Assembly: GCF_003970495.1 (NCBI RefSeq)
Contig: NZ_RXWW01000018.1
Location: 1-37,879 of the forward strand
DNA: 37,879 bases
Reading direction: 5' to 3'
DNA from: Staphylococcus pasteuri
Lineage (GTDB): Bacteria > Bacillota > Bacilli > Staphylococcales > Staphylococcaceae
In this document: one piece after another, positions 8,881-18,347 of the stretch
Layout: each line of letters starts with the position of its first letter
Numbering within the stretch: the stretch's first letter is position 1
Notes under the pieces: generated by a model
The model's database searches: none
Told to the model about the DNA's origin: nothing
Seen by the model: only the letters and a program-made list of their open reading frames with translations
Program-made: the position numbers and the translations under genes

Positions 8881-8964
8881 TGAAACAAACTAGTTCTAAA
8901 ATTTATAGCAAATGTGTTAAAGTTATCAATTGAAAGTGTTGAGATACGTGAAAGAAGGGCTAAT

Positions 8965-9876
8965 ATGACAGAACAATTTGTAATGATCATTCTTTTAATT
9001 GCTTTAGGCTATTTTTTAAAGCGTATTAATTATTTGAAAGCAACAGATAGCCAAGTGCTTTCAACAATAGTATTAAATGTGACTTTACCTTCTTTAGTTA
9101 TCGTGAATTTAAATAAAGCTGATTTAAACCTATCATTTTCTATTTTGCCTATTATGATGATTATCTACGGTGTTGTCGCAAAAATAATTGTTATTTGGAG
9201 TTTCCGTAAATACGATAATCAAATGCGTGGTTCTGTTGGTATGATGATTGGAGCTATGAATATTGGATTATTTGCTTATCCATTAGTAGATGCTATATGG
9301 CCAAGTAAGGGAATGGTTTATTTTGGCATGGTTGATATTGGTGGCGCAGTTATTATGTTTGGTCTCACTTACTTTGTTGGAAGTTACTTTAGTGAGGGAA
9401 GTGACCAATTCAATTTTAAATTCTTAGTTAAGAAATTAATTCAATCTGTACCACTGGTTACTTATATTGTTATGTTTATACTTAATATGGCGAATATTCA
9501 TTTACCTAAAGTGTCTATTGATTTCTTTTCAATTTTAGGAAAAGCTAATATGCCACTATCTATGATTTTATTAGGCGTAATGTTGAACTTTACTATTGAA
9601 AAAGCTTATTTACCTGCAGCAATCAAATATCTTTCTCTTCATTATGGAATTGGTCTTATTGCTGGATTAATTGTATATTTCTTCTTACCAGTTTCAGATC
9701 AGATGATTAAAACGACATTGCTTATCACATGGTTATTACCAGTTGGTGTGGCAATTATTCCTTATTCAATACAATTCAAATATAAAACACTACCCTTAAT
9801 AGGGATGGTAACTAATTTATCAATTGTTATAAGTATTGTTATTATATATGTTTATCAAGCGTTCTTTGTTTCATAA
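8965..9876 (+). CDS. AEC-family (auxin efflux carrier-like) transporter
   Basis: The 303-residue protein shows about ten transmembrane helices in two halves, with conserved proline- and glycine-rich stretches such as NVTLPSLVIVNL near residue 40 and LLPVGVAIIPY near residue 260. These fit the bile/arsenite/auxin-efflux-like AEC family. Bacterial members carry organic acids such as malate or malonate, but the substrate cannot be read from the sequence. The ATG at 8965 is preceded by GAAGGG; an upstream in-frame ATG at 8914 has no such site and would add 17 hydrophilic residues. It is divergent from the 55-residue gene and forms a single unit ending at the hairpin at 9908-9970. Confidence 0.8.
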   Translation: MTEQFVMIILLIALGYFLKRINYLKATDSQVLSTIVLNVTLPSLVIVNLNKADLNLSFSILPIMMIIYGVVAKIIVIWSFRKYDNQMRGSVGMMIGAMNIGLFAYPLVDAIWPSKGMVYFGMVDIGGAVIMFGLTYFVGSYFSEGSDQFNFKFLVKKLIQSVPLVTYIVMFILNMANIHLPKVSIDFFSILGKANMPLSMILLGVMLNFTIEKAYLPAAIKYLSLHYGIGLIAGLIVYFFLPVSDQMIKTTLLITWLLPVGVAIIPYSIQFKYKTLPLIGMVTNLSIVISIVIIYVYQAFFVS

Positions 9877-9904
9877 TAAATAGAAATAGTTATTTATATA
9901 TAAA

Positions 9905-9974
9905 AAGCCATGCAATTCATGAGTACACACTACATTAATTTAATGTATGTTACACATGAAAATTGCATGGTTTA
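9905..9974. terminator. Large imperfect hairpin, convergent terminator
   Basis: CCATGCAATT (9908-9917) pairs with AATTGCATGG (9961-9970), and inner arms such as TACATTA/TAATGTA extend the stem. On the minus strand it is followed by CTTTTTA, making a good terminator for gdh; on the plus strand the T-run is weaker but follows the AEC gene. Confidence 0.65.
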
Positions 9975-9983
9975 TTGTTTGAC

Positions 9984-10775
9984 TTAGCCTTTACCTCCCA
10001 TGAAAGCTGGATAGTTTGTCATACCACCATCTACATAAATAGTAGTTCCGTGGATATAACTAGCTAAGTCTGATGCTAAGAATAATGCAGCATTAGCGAT
10101 ATCTTGAGCATCTCCAATTTCTCTAGCTGGAATCATTTCTAATGTTTCCTCACGAGTTTTTGGATCAGAGAATTTTTCTTTAGTATGTTCAGTAACAACT
10201 GCTCCAGGGGATATATTATTAATACGAATTCCATATTGTGCATATTCCATTGACATGGTTTCCATCATTAATTTTAATCCACCTTTACTTGAAGCATAGT
10301 GAACATAATTTGGCCATGGAATAGTATCATGAACACTTGAAGTATTAATAATAACACCTTTTTTATCTTCTTTTCTGAAGAGTTTTACTGCTTCACGTGA
10401 ACCTATAAACGCACCTGTTAAGTTGATATCTATCACTTTTTGCCATTCTTCAATCGTCATTTCATGCGATGGTGCTGCTTTTTCAAAACCAGCATTGTTA
10501 ATCATGATATCTAAAGTACCGAAATGGTCTACAGATTGATTGATTAAATTAATGACATCTTCTTCTTTAGCCATATCTCCTTGAACGAGTAACGCATCTC
10601 CACCAGCTTGTTTGATGATATTTACAGATTCTTGTAATGATTCATCGTGTTTATCTGAACGATAGTTAAGTACGACTTTTGCTTTGGCTTTACCAAAATT
10701 TTCTGCAAAAGACTTACCAATACCACTACCAGCTCCTGTAATGATAACAACTTTATTTTCTAATTCTTTAAACAT
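9984..10775 (-). CDS. gdh: Glucose 1-dehydrogenase, short-chain dehydrogenase family
   Basis: The 263-residue protein is a classical short-chain dehydrogenase. The nucleotide-binding motif is TGAGSGIG (13-20), NNAG is at 93-96, and the catalytic set is Ser147, Tyr160 and Lys164 in YASSK. The sequence around the active site (SVHDTIPWPNYVHY) and the C-terminal YVDGGMTNYPAF closely follow Bacillus glucose dehydrogenase, which oxidises beta-D-glucose to gluconolactone with NAD(P). It lies 21 bases downstream of glcU on the same strand, the same pairing as in Bacillus and S. aureus, so glucose is taken up unphosphorylated and oxidised in the cytoplasm. AGGAGG precedes the ATG. Confidence 0.9.
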   Translation of the reverse strand: MFKELENKVVIITGAGSGIGKSFAENFGKAKAKVVLNYRSDKHDESLQESVNIIKQAGGDALLVQGDMAKEEDVINLINQSVDHFGTLDIMINNAGFEKAAPSHEMTIEEWQKVIDINLTGAFIGSREAVKLFRKEDKKGVIINTSSVHDTIPWPNYVHYASSKGGLKLMMETMSMEYAQYGIRINNISPGAVVTEHTKEKFSDPKTREETLEMIPAREIGDAQDIANAALFLASDLASYIHGTTIYVDGGMTNYPAFMGGKG

Positions 10776-10796
10776 GGAAATGCCTCCTAAAAATGT

Positions 10797-11660
10797 TTAT
10801 TTTAGGTTACCTAAAATAATTGCTGCAATAATGATGAGTATGATACCTGACCAAATACCCATCATCTGACGACGGTCTTTTTTCTCTCCTAAAATAAAAA
10901 TGCCACCAAGTGTAGATACGATAACTAATAATTGAGATAATGAAAAACTAGTTGCAACACCTACTTTAGGTTGAGAATAGAACATAAATAAGTTACCAAT
11001 TGCCCATACAATACCAGGAATTAAATTGAGGGCAGTAGACTTGATAGACGTTTTGTGATTCATTGAAAGAATGAAACCGCCAATAGCCATACCAACAGAT
11101 TGGAAGAATAGTGCTTTTGTACCACTTACATTGAAAATGTCTCCTAACACGACATAGCCAACATAACCTACTGTTGAAATAAGAAGGATACCCATCGCTT
11201 TTTTAAATTCAGGATCATTTGATTTACCTTCATTTTTAGCTTTTAATGATGTTAGTGCGATACCTGAAACTAATAAGACCATTGAAATTAGTCCAAATAC
11301 GACTTGTATCATTGTGCTCCATTCCCCAAGGAAAATAACACTAAATAAAGTAGTACCAACTAATTGCATACCAGTAGAAATTGGCATTGTTTTTGAAACA
11401 CCAATTAAATTAACAGATTTTAATTGGTTACCTTGACCAAATGCCCATAATGCACCTGAGAATAATCCAACAATAATAACAGTTAAATCATCAAATGCTG
11501 CATTACCTGTTAGTAATAAAATAATACCAACAATGAGTGCACCTAAAGTAGTACCTCTAATTTGATTATAGGGGCCTCCACCTACGAATACATTGATTAT
11601 TACAACACTACCCCAAAATAGTGCAGGTAATAATGCTATTAAAATATCAAGAAACTGCAT
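10797..11660 (-). CDS. glcU: Glucose uptake protein GlcU
   Basis: The 287-residue protein has ten hydrophobic helices in two five-helix repeats, typical of the GRP (glucose/ribose porter) branch of the drug/metabolite transporter superfamily. The N-terminal run [18 protein letters not shown] and the [12 protein letters not shown] stretch match GlcU of Bacillus and staphylococci. It imports non-phosphorylated glucose by proton symport, independently of the PTS. It is first in the glcU-gdh operon, with AGGAGAGTGAG before the ATG. I saw no catabolite-responsive element I would defend in the 123 bases upstream. Confidence 0.88.
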   Translation of the reverse strand: MQFLDILIALLPALFWGSVVIINVFVGGGPYNQIRGTTLGALIVGIILLLTGNAAFDDLTVIIVGLFSGALWAFGQGNQLKSVNLIGVSKTMPISTGMQLVGTTLFSVIFLGEWSTMIQVVFGLISMVLLVSGIALTSLKAKNEGKSNDPEFKKAMGILLISTVGYVGYVVLGDIFNVSGTKALFFQSVGMAIGGFILSMNHKTSIKSTALNLIPGIVWAIGNLFMFYSQPKVGVATSFSLSQLLVIVSTLGGIFILGEKKDRRQMMGIWSGIILIIIAAIILGNLK

Positions 11661-11783
11661 ATGTTTCTCACTCTCCTAAATAAACGAATTAAGTGCTTCC
11701 CCTTTAATAACACTTGAAGTTAATTCTAAAACAATTAAGTTGAATAGTAAAAAACATCGGCTTATTTTAGAAAAGTAAAAAGA

Positions 11784-11833
11784 GGAGTAGGATAGAAATA
11801 AATTTTGGAAAATTATTATTTCAGTCCCACTCC
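11784..11833 (-). terminator. Staphylococcal GAGTGGGAC-type intergenic repeat acting as terminator
   Basis: An imperfect inverted repeat of about 50 bases: GGAGTAGGATAGAAAT on the left pairs with ATTTCAGTCCCACTCC on the right, with AATTTT/AAAATT inside. On the minus strand it is followed by CTCTTTTTAC just after the GNAT gene ends, so it should terminate that gene. The motif (GGGAGTGGGACAGAAAT and its complement) recurs between genes throughout staphylococcal genomes, from memory. The rest of 11661-11849 shows no gene. Confidence 0.65.
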
Positions 11834-11849
11834 CATGTTTAATCAATAT

Positions 11850-12743
11850 TTAGGTTTCTGGATTAGTAGTCTTTTCATGAATGTATTGCGGCTCTAATTT
11901 ATACTTTTTATATTCATAATTAGTAGTAAATCCAAGTTCATTAAAACGTTCTACGAGCTTACTATTTTTGTTTCGAATTTTAAAATAAACTTTATGCAGT
12001 TCATAATGAGAAAAAGCGTAATGCAAAGCATATTCCAATAAATCAAAAGCAATTCCTTTCATTCGATAATCTATGTGAGAACTGAAATATTTAATTTCTG
12101 CTTTAGATTTTTGAGGATTAACATGTAGATATAAATAACCTTTTAAAAGTCCTTCGCTTACAAAAAGAAATAGCTTATTATTTTCATCTAATGTATTAAC
12201 AATATCATCTGCTTTCATTGCATCATGTTTAAATGTCTTATGATGCATTTTTGCAAATGCTCTATGGAAACCTTTTTGATATTCTATAATATTTTGTTCA
12301 TTTTCTAATTCCCCAATATCTTGATGTGCCTCTAAATAATAGTCAGTAAAATTATAACTTGCTTTTATTTGCTTAATAAAAGGTTTATAAGTTTGAACGC
12401 CTTCTTCAAATGAAAAGTTATATATAGCATTATCAGGTTGATTTTCTGTCATTGCATTGAATAGGTTTTGAAATAACTGTGGAGTGACGTCAAAATTTGG
12501 CTCTATAAAAGGGCCAATTATCTTAAACTTATGCGTTTCATAAGAAATCGCAATGATTAATGCTTTTATTTGATTATTATCAGAAATGGCAAAAGCGCCA
12601 GGAGTTTTAATTGCTTCTTCTAATAAATGATCAAATTCTGCAAATTGTTGAGGTATTTTATATAAATAGGAAGTTACTTGGTAATCAGCAGTTTCAATAA
12701 AAGCTTTTATTTTTTTAGGGTCCTTCAACTGAATAATATCCAT
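11850..12743 (-). CDS. Tandem GNAT-fold N-acetyltransferase
   Basis: The 297-residue protein appears to hold two GNAT-like halves. The C-terminal half (about 155-290) carries the acetyl-CoA-binding motif A as HIDYRMKGIAFDLLEYAL, followed by the KVYFKIRNKNSKLVERFNELGF segment typical of motif B. The N-terminal half is degenerate and probably structural. It likely transfers an acetyl group from acetyl-CoA to an amine; the substrate is unknown. GGAGGTAAG precedes the ATG. It is divergent from topB and ends in the intergenic repeat terminator. No neighbour suggests a pathway. Confidence 0.78.
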   Translation of the reverse strand: MDIIQLKDPKKIKAFIETADYQVTSYLYKIPQQFAEFDHLLEEAIKTPGAFAISDNNQIKALIIAISYETHKFKIIGPFIEPNFDVTPQLFQNLFNAMTENQPDNAIYNFSFEEGVQTYKPFIKQIKASYNFTDYYLEAHQDIGELENEQNIIEYQKGFHRAFAKMHHKTFKHDAMKADDIVNTLDENNKLFLFVSEGLLKGYLYLHVNPQKSKAEIKYFSSHIDYRMKGIAFDLLEYALHYAFSHYELHKVYFKIRNKNSKLVERFNELGFTTNYEYKKYKLEPQYIHEKTTNPET

Positions 12744-12823
12744 GTTCTTACCTCCGTACCGTATTTATTAATTTAATTATATGAGTAATTGCATTGAAAT
12801 GAAAGTTAATATATATACGTACA

Positions 12824-12832
12824 TGTTACAAT
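12824..12832 (+). promoter_or_regulatory. Extended -10 promoter of topB
   Basis: TG-T-TACAAT (12824-12832) is an extended -10 element with no good -35 at 17 bases. It lies 78 bases before the topB start codon. Confidence 0.4.
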
Positions 12833-12909
12833 TAAGGTAACTATTCTTAAAGCAAATTAATCAAACATAAACTTAAAATGGATTAAATATAGAAAGGGAA
12901 CTATAACTC

Positions 12910-15048
12910 ATGCAATCATTAATTTTAGCGGAAAAACCATCAGTAGCTCGAGATATTGCAAATGCACTCAATATCAATCAAAAAAGAAATGGCTATTATG
13001 AAAATAATCAATATATTGTTACTTGGGCATTAGGACATTTAGTGACTAATGCAACGCCAGAACAATATGATAAGAAATATCAAGAATGGAAACTTGAAGA
13101 CTTACCAATAATTCCAAAACATATGAAAACAATAGTTATAGGTAAAACTAGAAAACAGTTTAAGACTGTAAAATCACTAATACTTAACCAGAATGTGAAT
13201 AAAATTATAATTGCTACTGATGCAGGAAGAGAAGGAGAGCTTGTAGCAAGATTGATTTTAGATAAAGTGGGAAATAAAAAGCCAATCAAACGATTATGGA
13301 TTAGTTCAGTAACTAAAAAAGCAATCAAAGATGGGTTTAACCACTTGAAAGATGGAAGACAATATCAGCATTTATACGAAGCTGCTTTAGCTAGAAGTGA
13401 AGCGGATTGGGTGGTTGGTATTAATGCAACAAGAGCATTAACAACAAAATATGATGCTCAGTTATCACTTGGACGCGTACAGACGCCAACAATTCAACTA
13501 GTACAATCTCGTCAAAATGAAATTAATCAATTTAAACCACAAACCTATTACACTCTTACAGCTATAGTGGATGGTTTTGAATTTAATTATGTTTCAACAC
13601 AACAAAGAATTACTGACCAACAAAAATTAAAAAATATTATGAATCAAATAAATAAACAGCAAGGTAATATAGAAAAAGTTAAATCTAAAATTAAGAAAAC
13701 ATTTCCTAAGCCACTTTATAATTTAACTGATCTACAACAAGACGCTTATAATCGATTTAAAATGGGGACCAAAGAGACACTAAATACGTTACAAAATTTA
13801 TATGAAAGACATAAATTAGTAACGTATCCACGTACAGATTCCAATTATTTAACTGCAGATATGGTTTCTACAATCAAAGAAAGATTACAAGCCTTATTAG
13901 CTACAGACTATAAAGAAAGTGTTCGTAATTTAATAGGAAAGTCATATTCCGCTAAAATGCATATATTTAATGACCAAAAGGTTTCAGATCACCATGCTAT
14001 TATACCTACTGAGATAAGACCTGATTTTTCACAAGTAAGTAATAGAGAAAGTAAAATTTATATGCTTATTATAGAAAGATTTCTAGAAAGTTTAATGCCT
14101 CCTTATGAATATGAAAGTATTAAAGTATACTTAACTGTTAATGGTTATCAATTTGTATTACAAGAAAAAGTTACAAAACAATTAGGGTATAAGGCTTTAA
14201 AAGAAAATGAGCAATCAGTTGTTACTCAACATCCTTTTAAAAACAATCAAGTCGTCACTGTCTCAAATTCTAAAATTAATGATCATCAAACAACACCACC
14301 TGACTACTTTAATGAAGGAACATTATTAAAAGCGATGGAAAATCCTCAAAACTATATTCAACTTAAGGATAAAAAACATGCACATACTCTGAAGGAAACA
14401 GGCGGTATTGGAACTGTTGCGACACGTGCGGATATCATTGAAAAACTATTTAATATGAATGCAATAGAATCAAGAGATGGTAAAATTAAAGTAACTTCAA
14501 AAGGTAAACAAATTTTAGAATTAGCACCTCAAAAATTAACATCACCATTATTAACTGCTGAATGGGAAGAAAAATTATTGCTTATTGAAAAAGGTAAATA
14601 TAATAAACAGCAGTTTATAAAAGAAATGAAAGAATTAACAACAGAAGTAGTGAACACAATTAAGAATAGCGAACAAAAATATAAACATGATAATTTAACT
14701 ACAACAGAATGTCCTACTTGTGGCAAATTTATGATTAAAGTTAAAACTAAAAATGGACAAATGTTGGTATGCCAAGATCCATCTTGTAAAACAAAGAAAA
14801 ATGTCCAAAGAAAAACAAATGCACGTTGTCCTAACTGTAAAAAGAAAATGACTTTATTTGGTAAAGGTAAGGATGCGACATATAGATGTACATGCGGTCA
14901 TTCAGAAACGCAAGCTCAAATGGATAAACGTATGAAAGAAAAATCAAGCGGTAAAGTTTCTAAAAAAGAAATGAAGAAATACATGAATCAACAAGAAGAA
15001 TTAGACAATAATCCGTTCAAAGATGCTTTGAAAAATCTAAAATTATAA
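12910..15048 (+). CDS. topB: DNA topoisomerase III (type IA)
   Basis: The 712-residue enzyme is a type IA topoisomerase that relaxes and decatenates DNA through a 5'-phosphotyrosine intermediate. The Toprim domain has Glu8 (LAEKPSVA) and the acidic motif DAGREGE (104-110). The active-site tyrosine is Tyr306 in [10 protein letters not shown]. The C-terminal region carries cysteine zinc-ribbon pairs starting at C601/C604 and again in CPNC..CTCG, then a lysine-rich tail suited to DNA binding. Length agrees with Firmicute TopB (about 711-727). The ATG at 12910 has an AAAGGGAA site about 12 bases upstream. It is apparently monocistronic; the purine permease follows after 111 bases with its own promoter-like signals. 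Confidence 0.95.
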   Translation: MQSLILAEKPSVARDIANALNINQKRNGYYENNQYIVTWALGHLVTNATPEQYDKKYQEWKLEDLPIIPKHMKTIVIGKTRKQFKTVKSLILNQNVNKIIIATDAGREGELVARLILDKVGNKKPIKRLWISSVTKKAIKDGFNHLKDGRQYQHLYEAALARSEADWVVGINATRALTTKYDAQLSLGRVQTPTIQLVQSRQNEINQFKPQTYYTLTAIVDGFEFNYVSTQQRITDQQKLKNIMNQINKQQGNIEKVKSKIKKTFPKPLYNLTDLQQDAYNRFKMGTKETLNTLQNLYERHKLVTYPRTDSNYLTADMVSTIKERLQALLATDYKESVRNLIGKSYSAKMHIFNDQKVSDHHAIIPTEIRPDFSQVSNRESKIYMLIIERFLESLMPPYEYESIKVYLTVNGYQFVLQEKVTKQLGYKALKENEQSVVTQHPFKNNQVVTVSNSKINDHQTTPPDYFNEGTLLKAMENPQNYIQLKDKKHAHTLKETGGIGTVATRADIIEKLFNMNAIESRDGKIKVTSKGKQILELAPQKLTSPLLTAEWEEKLLLIEKGKYNKQQFIKEMKELTTEVVNTIKNSEQKYKHDNLTTTECPTCGKFMIKVKTKNGQMLVCQDPSCKTKKNVQRKTNARCPNCKKKMTLFGKGKDATYRCTCGHSETQAQMDKRMKEKSSGKVSKKEMKKYMNQQEELDNNPFKDALKNLKL

Positions 15049-15098
15049 ATAAATTCGAACAAAAGGAAAAAGAATATAACTAAAGTTCGTATTTAGTA

Positions 15099-15127
15099 TT
15101 GTCATTTTAGAGATTTGGTATTAAACT
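15099..15127 (+). promoter_or_regulatory. Candidate promoter of the purine permease gene
   Basis: TTGTCA (15099-15104) and TAAACT (15122-15127) are 17 bases apart, leaving a leader too short for a purine riboswitch before the GTG start at 15160. Confidence 0.45.
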
Positions 15128-15159
15128 TATTAAGTATTTCAAAAAAAGGAGCATTAGCC

Positions 15160-16494
15160 GTGAAAAAATACTTCAAGTTCGATGAACATGGTACTAACTT
15201 TAAAAAAGAAATTTTAGGTGGTATCACTACGTTTTTATCAATGGCGTACATACTAGCTGTAAACCCTCAAGTATTAAGCCTAGCAGGAGTCAAAGGTGTA
15301 TCTGAAGATATGAAAATGGATCAGGGAGCCATTTTTGTTGCGACTGCTTTAGCTGCGTTTGTAGGTTCGCTTTTTATGGGACTCATAGCAAAATACCCTA
15401 TAGCATTAGCACCTGGCATGGGATTAAATGCATTTTTCGCATTTACAGTAGTTCTTACAATGGGAATACCATGGAAAGTCGGATTAACTGGCGTTCTATT
15501 CTCAGGTATATTCTTTGCAATATTAACAGTAACCGGATTAAGGGAAATAATTATTAACGCAATACCTTATCAAATGAAGATGGCTGTTTCTGCTGGAATA
15601 GGGTTGTTTATAACCTTTGTAGGTTTACAAAGTTCAGGAATTATTGTGAAAAATGATTCAACATTAGTTACCCTAGGGCATTTAACGAAAGCACCAGTAT
15701 TATTAGCAATATTTGGTATTGTTATTACCGTTATTTTATACACTAAAAAAGTACCGGGTTCTATATTTATAGGTATGATAATTACTGCAATAGTAGGAAT
15801 GATAACTGGACAAATACATACGCCAACTGGCATTGTAGGTCACGTTCCAAGTATTAAACCAACTTTCGGAGCTGCATTTGAATCATTTAAGGATCCAGGT
15901 CAATTATTTACTATTCAATTTTTAATTGTTATTCTAACATTCCTATTTATTGATTTCTTTGATACTGCAGGAACATTAGTAGCTGTTGCAACTCAAGCAG
16001 GAATTATGAAAGATAATAAACTTCCTAGAGCAGGTAGAGCGTTATTTTCAGATTCATTAGCTACAATTGTTGGTTCTATATTCGGTACAACAACGACTAC
16101 TTCTTATATAGAATCTACGTCAGGTGTTGCAGTTGGTGCAAGAACAGGATTCGCAAGTATTGTTACAGGTTGCTGTTTCTTACTAGCTTTATTCTTTAGT
16201 CCACTAATTGCAGTTGTAACAAGTGCTGTAACTACACCGGCATTGGTAGTGGTAGGTGTACTAATGGCTGCAAACTTTGCGGAAATCAATTGGAAAAAAT
16301 TCGAAGTCGCTGTACCTGCTTTTATAACAATCATCATGATGCCTTTATCTTATTCAATTGCAACAGGTATAGCTTGTGGATTTATCTTTTATCCAATAAC
16401 AATGATTATTAGTAAAAGACATAAAGAAGTACATCCAATTATGTATGTATTAATGGTATTATTTATCTTATACTTTGTATTCGTACATGGCTAA
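15160..16494 (+). CDS. pbuG: NCS2-family purine permease (PbuG/AzgA-like)
   Basis: The 444-residue protein is an NCS2/AzgA-type permease of 12-14 helices. It starts with the family hallmark FKKEILGGITTFLSMAYI and contains APGMGLNAFFAF (helix 3 region) and the conserved FFDTAGTLVAVATQAG stretch, which line the purine site. Relatives import hypoxanthine, guanine or adenine by proton symport. The start is taken as GTG at 15160, eight bases after AAAGGAG (15145-15151); the ATG-type frame opening at 15115 lacks a site and adds 15 residues. The specificity assignment (guanine/hypoxanthine versus adenine) is inferred from general similarity. It ends in a strong terminator. Confidence 0.85.
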   Translation: MKKYFKFDEHGTNFKKEILGGITTFLSMAYILAVNPQVLSLAGVKGVSEDMKMDQGAIFVATALAAFVGSLFMGLIAKYPIALAPGMGLNAFFAFTVVLTMGIPWKVGLTGVLFSGIFFAILTVTGLREIIINAIPYQMKMAVSAGIGLFITFVGLQSSGIIVKNDSTLVTLGHLTKAPVLLAIFGIVITVILYTKKVPGSIFIGMIITAIVGMITGQIHTPTGIVGHVPSIKPTFGAAFESFKDPGQLFTIQFLIVILTFLFIDFFDTAGTLVAVATQAGIMKDNKLPRAGRALFSDSLATIVGSIFGTTTTTSYIESTSGVAVGARTGFASIVTGCCFLLALFFSPLIAVVTSAVTTPALVVVGVLMAANFAEINWKKFEVAVPAFITIIMMPLSYSIATGIACGFIFYPITMIISKRHKEVHPIMYVLMVLFILYFVFVHG

Positions 16495-16503
16495 ATAAAA
16501 AAT

Positions 16504-16542
16504 AAGACGCTCGTACTTAAAATAGTACGAACGTCTTTTTTT
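16504..16542. terminator. Bidirectional intrinsic terminator after the purine permease
   Basis: AAGACG-C-TCGTAC pairs with GTACGA-A-CGTCTT (one internal C/A mismatch) across an 8-base loop. A T-run follows on the right and an A-rich run lies on the left, so it also serves the convergent membrane gene on the minus strand. Confidence 0.82.
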
Positions 16543-16563
16543 AGTTGTGAAATGAATTCAAGT

Positions 16564-16956
16564 TTATTTAGACTTATGACCATCTTTATATTGAGTATAA
16601 ATAACGCGAGCATTTTTATTAGGAACATAAGTTGGAGCAGCTAAGACTATAAATACAAAGAAAATCATTAATACGAATAAAGCCCAATGTATAATCATAC
16701 CAATAAATGGAATGAATGCGACAAACGAACCAATAATACCTAAAATAGGTATAATGACCATTGGTTTAATTGTGTTTTGTTTATCAACTAATAGAATAAT
16801 CGTTAAAACCAAATAGAGAAAAGCGTTAAATAATAGAGGTTGCCAACCAAAACTTAAAATTACACTGCCACCTAAAAAAGGAATCCCATAAAAGAACTCA
16901 CATATAACTAGGAAGACGCCAATAATGGATAGGGCAAGCTTAATACCGTTTTTCAA
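16564..16956 (-). CDS. Small membrane protein, unknown function
   Basis: The 130-residue product has about four hydrophobic helices (roughly 5-24, 35-56, 64-85 and 88-110) and a short basic C-terminal tail (GHKSK). No catalytic motif is seen and I do not recognise a family. The start is best placed at TTG 16956: GGGGGTGA (16962-16969), which matches the anti-Shine-Dalgarno well, stands five bases before it. The alternative GTG at 16965 lies inside that site. It is convergent with the purine permease and divergent from the S10 operon. Confidence 0.62.
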   Translation of the reverse strand: MKNGIKLALSIIGVFLVICEFFYGIPFLGGSVILSFGWQPLLFNAFLYLVLTIILLVDKQNTIKPMVIIPILGIIGSFVAFIPFIGMIIHWALFVLMIFFVFIVLAAPTYVPNKNARVIYTQYKDGHKSK

Positions 16957-17070
16957 ATGATTCACCCCCGTTCTCTACTATTATAATAGAAAATGATTAA
17001 GGTTAATATTAATATGATTAAATTTAGTCTTGTAATTACATATTTAAATATAAAAATTTCCCTAAAAAGG

Positions 17071-17099
17071 TTGAACAAGAGATACATTTAAAGTACAAT
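17071..17099 (+). promoter_or_regulatory. Sigma-A promoter P1 of the S10-spc-alpha operon
   Basis: TTGAAC (17071-17076) and TACAAT (17094-17099) are separated by exactly 17 bases, a strong vegetative promoter about 212 bases before the rpsJ start codon. The intergenic stretch 16957-17311 holds this promoter, a second one and the leader described separately; no gene is seen in it. Confidence 0.7.
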
Positions 17100-17145
17100 A
17101 ACAAAGTATGTGTTAGACAAAACAGAAAAAAGTTAATGAAAACAA

Positions 17146-17174
17146 TTGATTTATCAGTGTTTTTCATGTAACAT
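17146..17174 (+). promoter_or_regulatory. Candidate second promoter P2 of the S10 operon
   Basis: TTGATT (17146-17151) and TAACAT (17169-17174) lie 17 bases apart, 75 bases downstream of P1. Tandem promoters are common before ribosomal operons; this one is weaker by sequence. Confidence 0.45.
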
Positions 17175-17199
17175 ATCTAATGTTGGACTTTAAATAACG

Positions 17200-17297
17200 C
17201 GATGAAGCGAAAGGTTACTGACACACCCGGCCGCTTTGCCATGGCGCTGTGTGAGATAGTTTTCGTGGAGAAGTCTATCACTTAAATGTAGACGAAT
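17200..17297 (+). ncRNA. Structured leader of the S10 operon mRNA
   Basis: The leader is unusually GC-rich for this genome. CACAC (17222-17226) pairs with GTGTG (17249-17253), enclosing GCC/GGC (17230-17232 with 17243-17245). A second hairpin GATAG (17255-17259) / CTATC (17275-17279) follows, then the rpsJ ribosome binding site AAGGAGG. Such leaders in ribosomal operons often bind a product protein (L4 in E. coli), but this one does not look like the E. coli S10 leader. The ligand is unknown. Confidence 0.5.
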
Positions 17298-17299
17298 AA

Positions 17300-17620
<321 letters not shown>

Positions 17621-17647
17621 TAGAAAAAATTAGGAGGTGGACTTTCG

Positions 17648-18319
17648 ATGACCAAAGGAATCTTAGGAAGAAAAATCGGGATGACACAAGTGTTTGGAGA
17701 AAACGGTGAATTAATCCCAGTAACAGTAGTAGAAGCAGGACAAAACGTTGTATTACAAAAGAAAACTGAAGAAGTTGACGGTTACAACGCAATCCAAGTA
17801 GGATTTGAAGATAAAAAAGCATATAAAAAAGGTTCAAAAACTAACAAATATGCTAATAAACCAGCTGAAGGTCATGCTAAAAAAGCTGACACAGCACCTA
17901 AGCGCTTCATTCGTGAATTCAGAAACGTTAATGTTGATGAATACGAAGTAGGTCAAGAAGTCTCAGTTGATACATTCGAAACTGGTGACATCATTGATGT
18001 TACAGGTGTTTCAAAAGGTAAAGGTTTCCAAGGTGCTATTAAACGCCACGGACAATCTCGTGGACCAATGGCTCACGGTTCTCATTTCCACAGAGCACCA
18101 GGTTCTGTAGGTATGGCTTCAGATGCTTCAAGAGTATTTAAAGGTCAAAAAATGCCAGGCCGTATGGGTGGAAACACAGTTACTGTACAAAACCTTGAAG
18201 TAGTACAAGTTGACACTGAAAACAGTGTAATCTTAGTAAAAGGTAATGTACCTGGACCTAAAAAAGGTTTAGTAGAAATTTCAACTTCAATTAAATCAAT
18301 TAAAAAAGGTAATAAATAA
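17648..18319 (+). CDS. rplC: 50S ribosomal protein L3, with a three-residue C-terminal duplication
   Basis: L3 (223 residues) is an early-assembly 23S rRNA-binding protein whose central extension approaches the peptidyl-transferase centre. That extension ([20 protein letters not shown] from residue 120, then [11 protein letters not shown] at 142-152) has no change at S145 or H146, sites tied to linezolid or tiamulin resistance. Residue 142 is Ala where S. aureus has Ser, probably a species difference. At the C-terminus a 9-bp tandem repeat (TCAATTAAA, 18287-18295 and 18296-18304) encodes SIK-SIK and accounts for the three residues over the usual 220. AGGAGGTGG precedes the ATG. Confidence 0.96.
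   Translation: MTKGILGRKIGMTQVFGENGELIPVTVVEAGQNVVLQKKTEEVDGYNAIQVGFEDKKAYKKGSKTNKYANKPAEGHAKKADTAPKRFIREFRNVNVDEYEVGQEVSVDTFETGDIIDVTGVSKGKGFQGAIKRHGQSRGPMAHGSHFHRAPGSVGMASDASRVFKGQKMPGRMGGNTVTVQNLEVVQVDTENSVILVKGNVPGPKKGLVEISTSIKSIKKGNK
18287..18304 (+). repeat. 9-bp perfect tandem duplication in rplC
   Basis: TCAATTAAA occurs twice in direct succession, in frame, giving Ser-Ile-Lys twice just before the terminal KKGNK of L3. Confidence 0.9.
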
Positions 18320-18347
18320 TCAATAAGCGAAAGGAGGAAAATGCATA

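Noticed and set aside
12910-15048. Antisense reading frames within topB (13080-13328 and 14529-14726)
   Set aside because: They are shadows of a clearly coding frame with intact catalytic motifs and have no start signals.
15049-15159. Possible purine riboswitch before the purine permease gene
   Set aside because: The stretch between topB and the GTG start is only 111 bases, lacks the conserved purine-aptamer loops, and a promoter-like pair starts too close to the gene to leave room.
18000-18120. Linezolid/tiamulin-type substitution in L3
   Set aside because: The S145 and H146 region is intact; the Ala at 142 instead of Ser is most likely a species difference.
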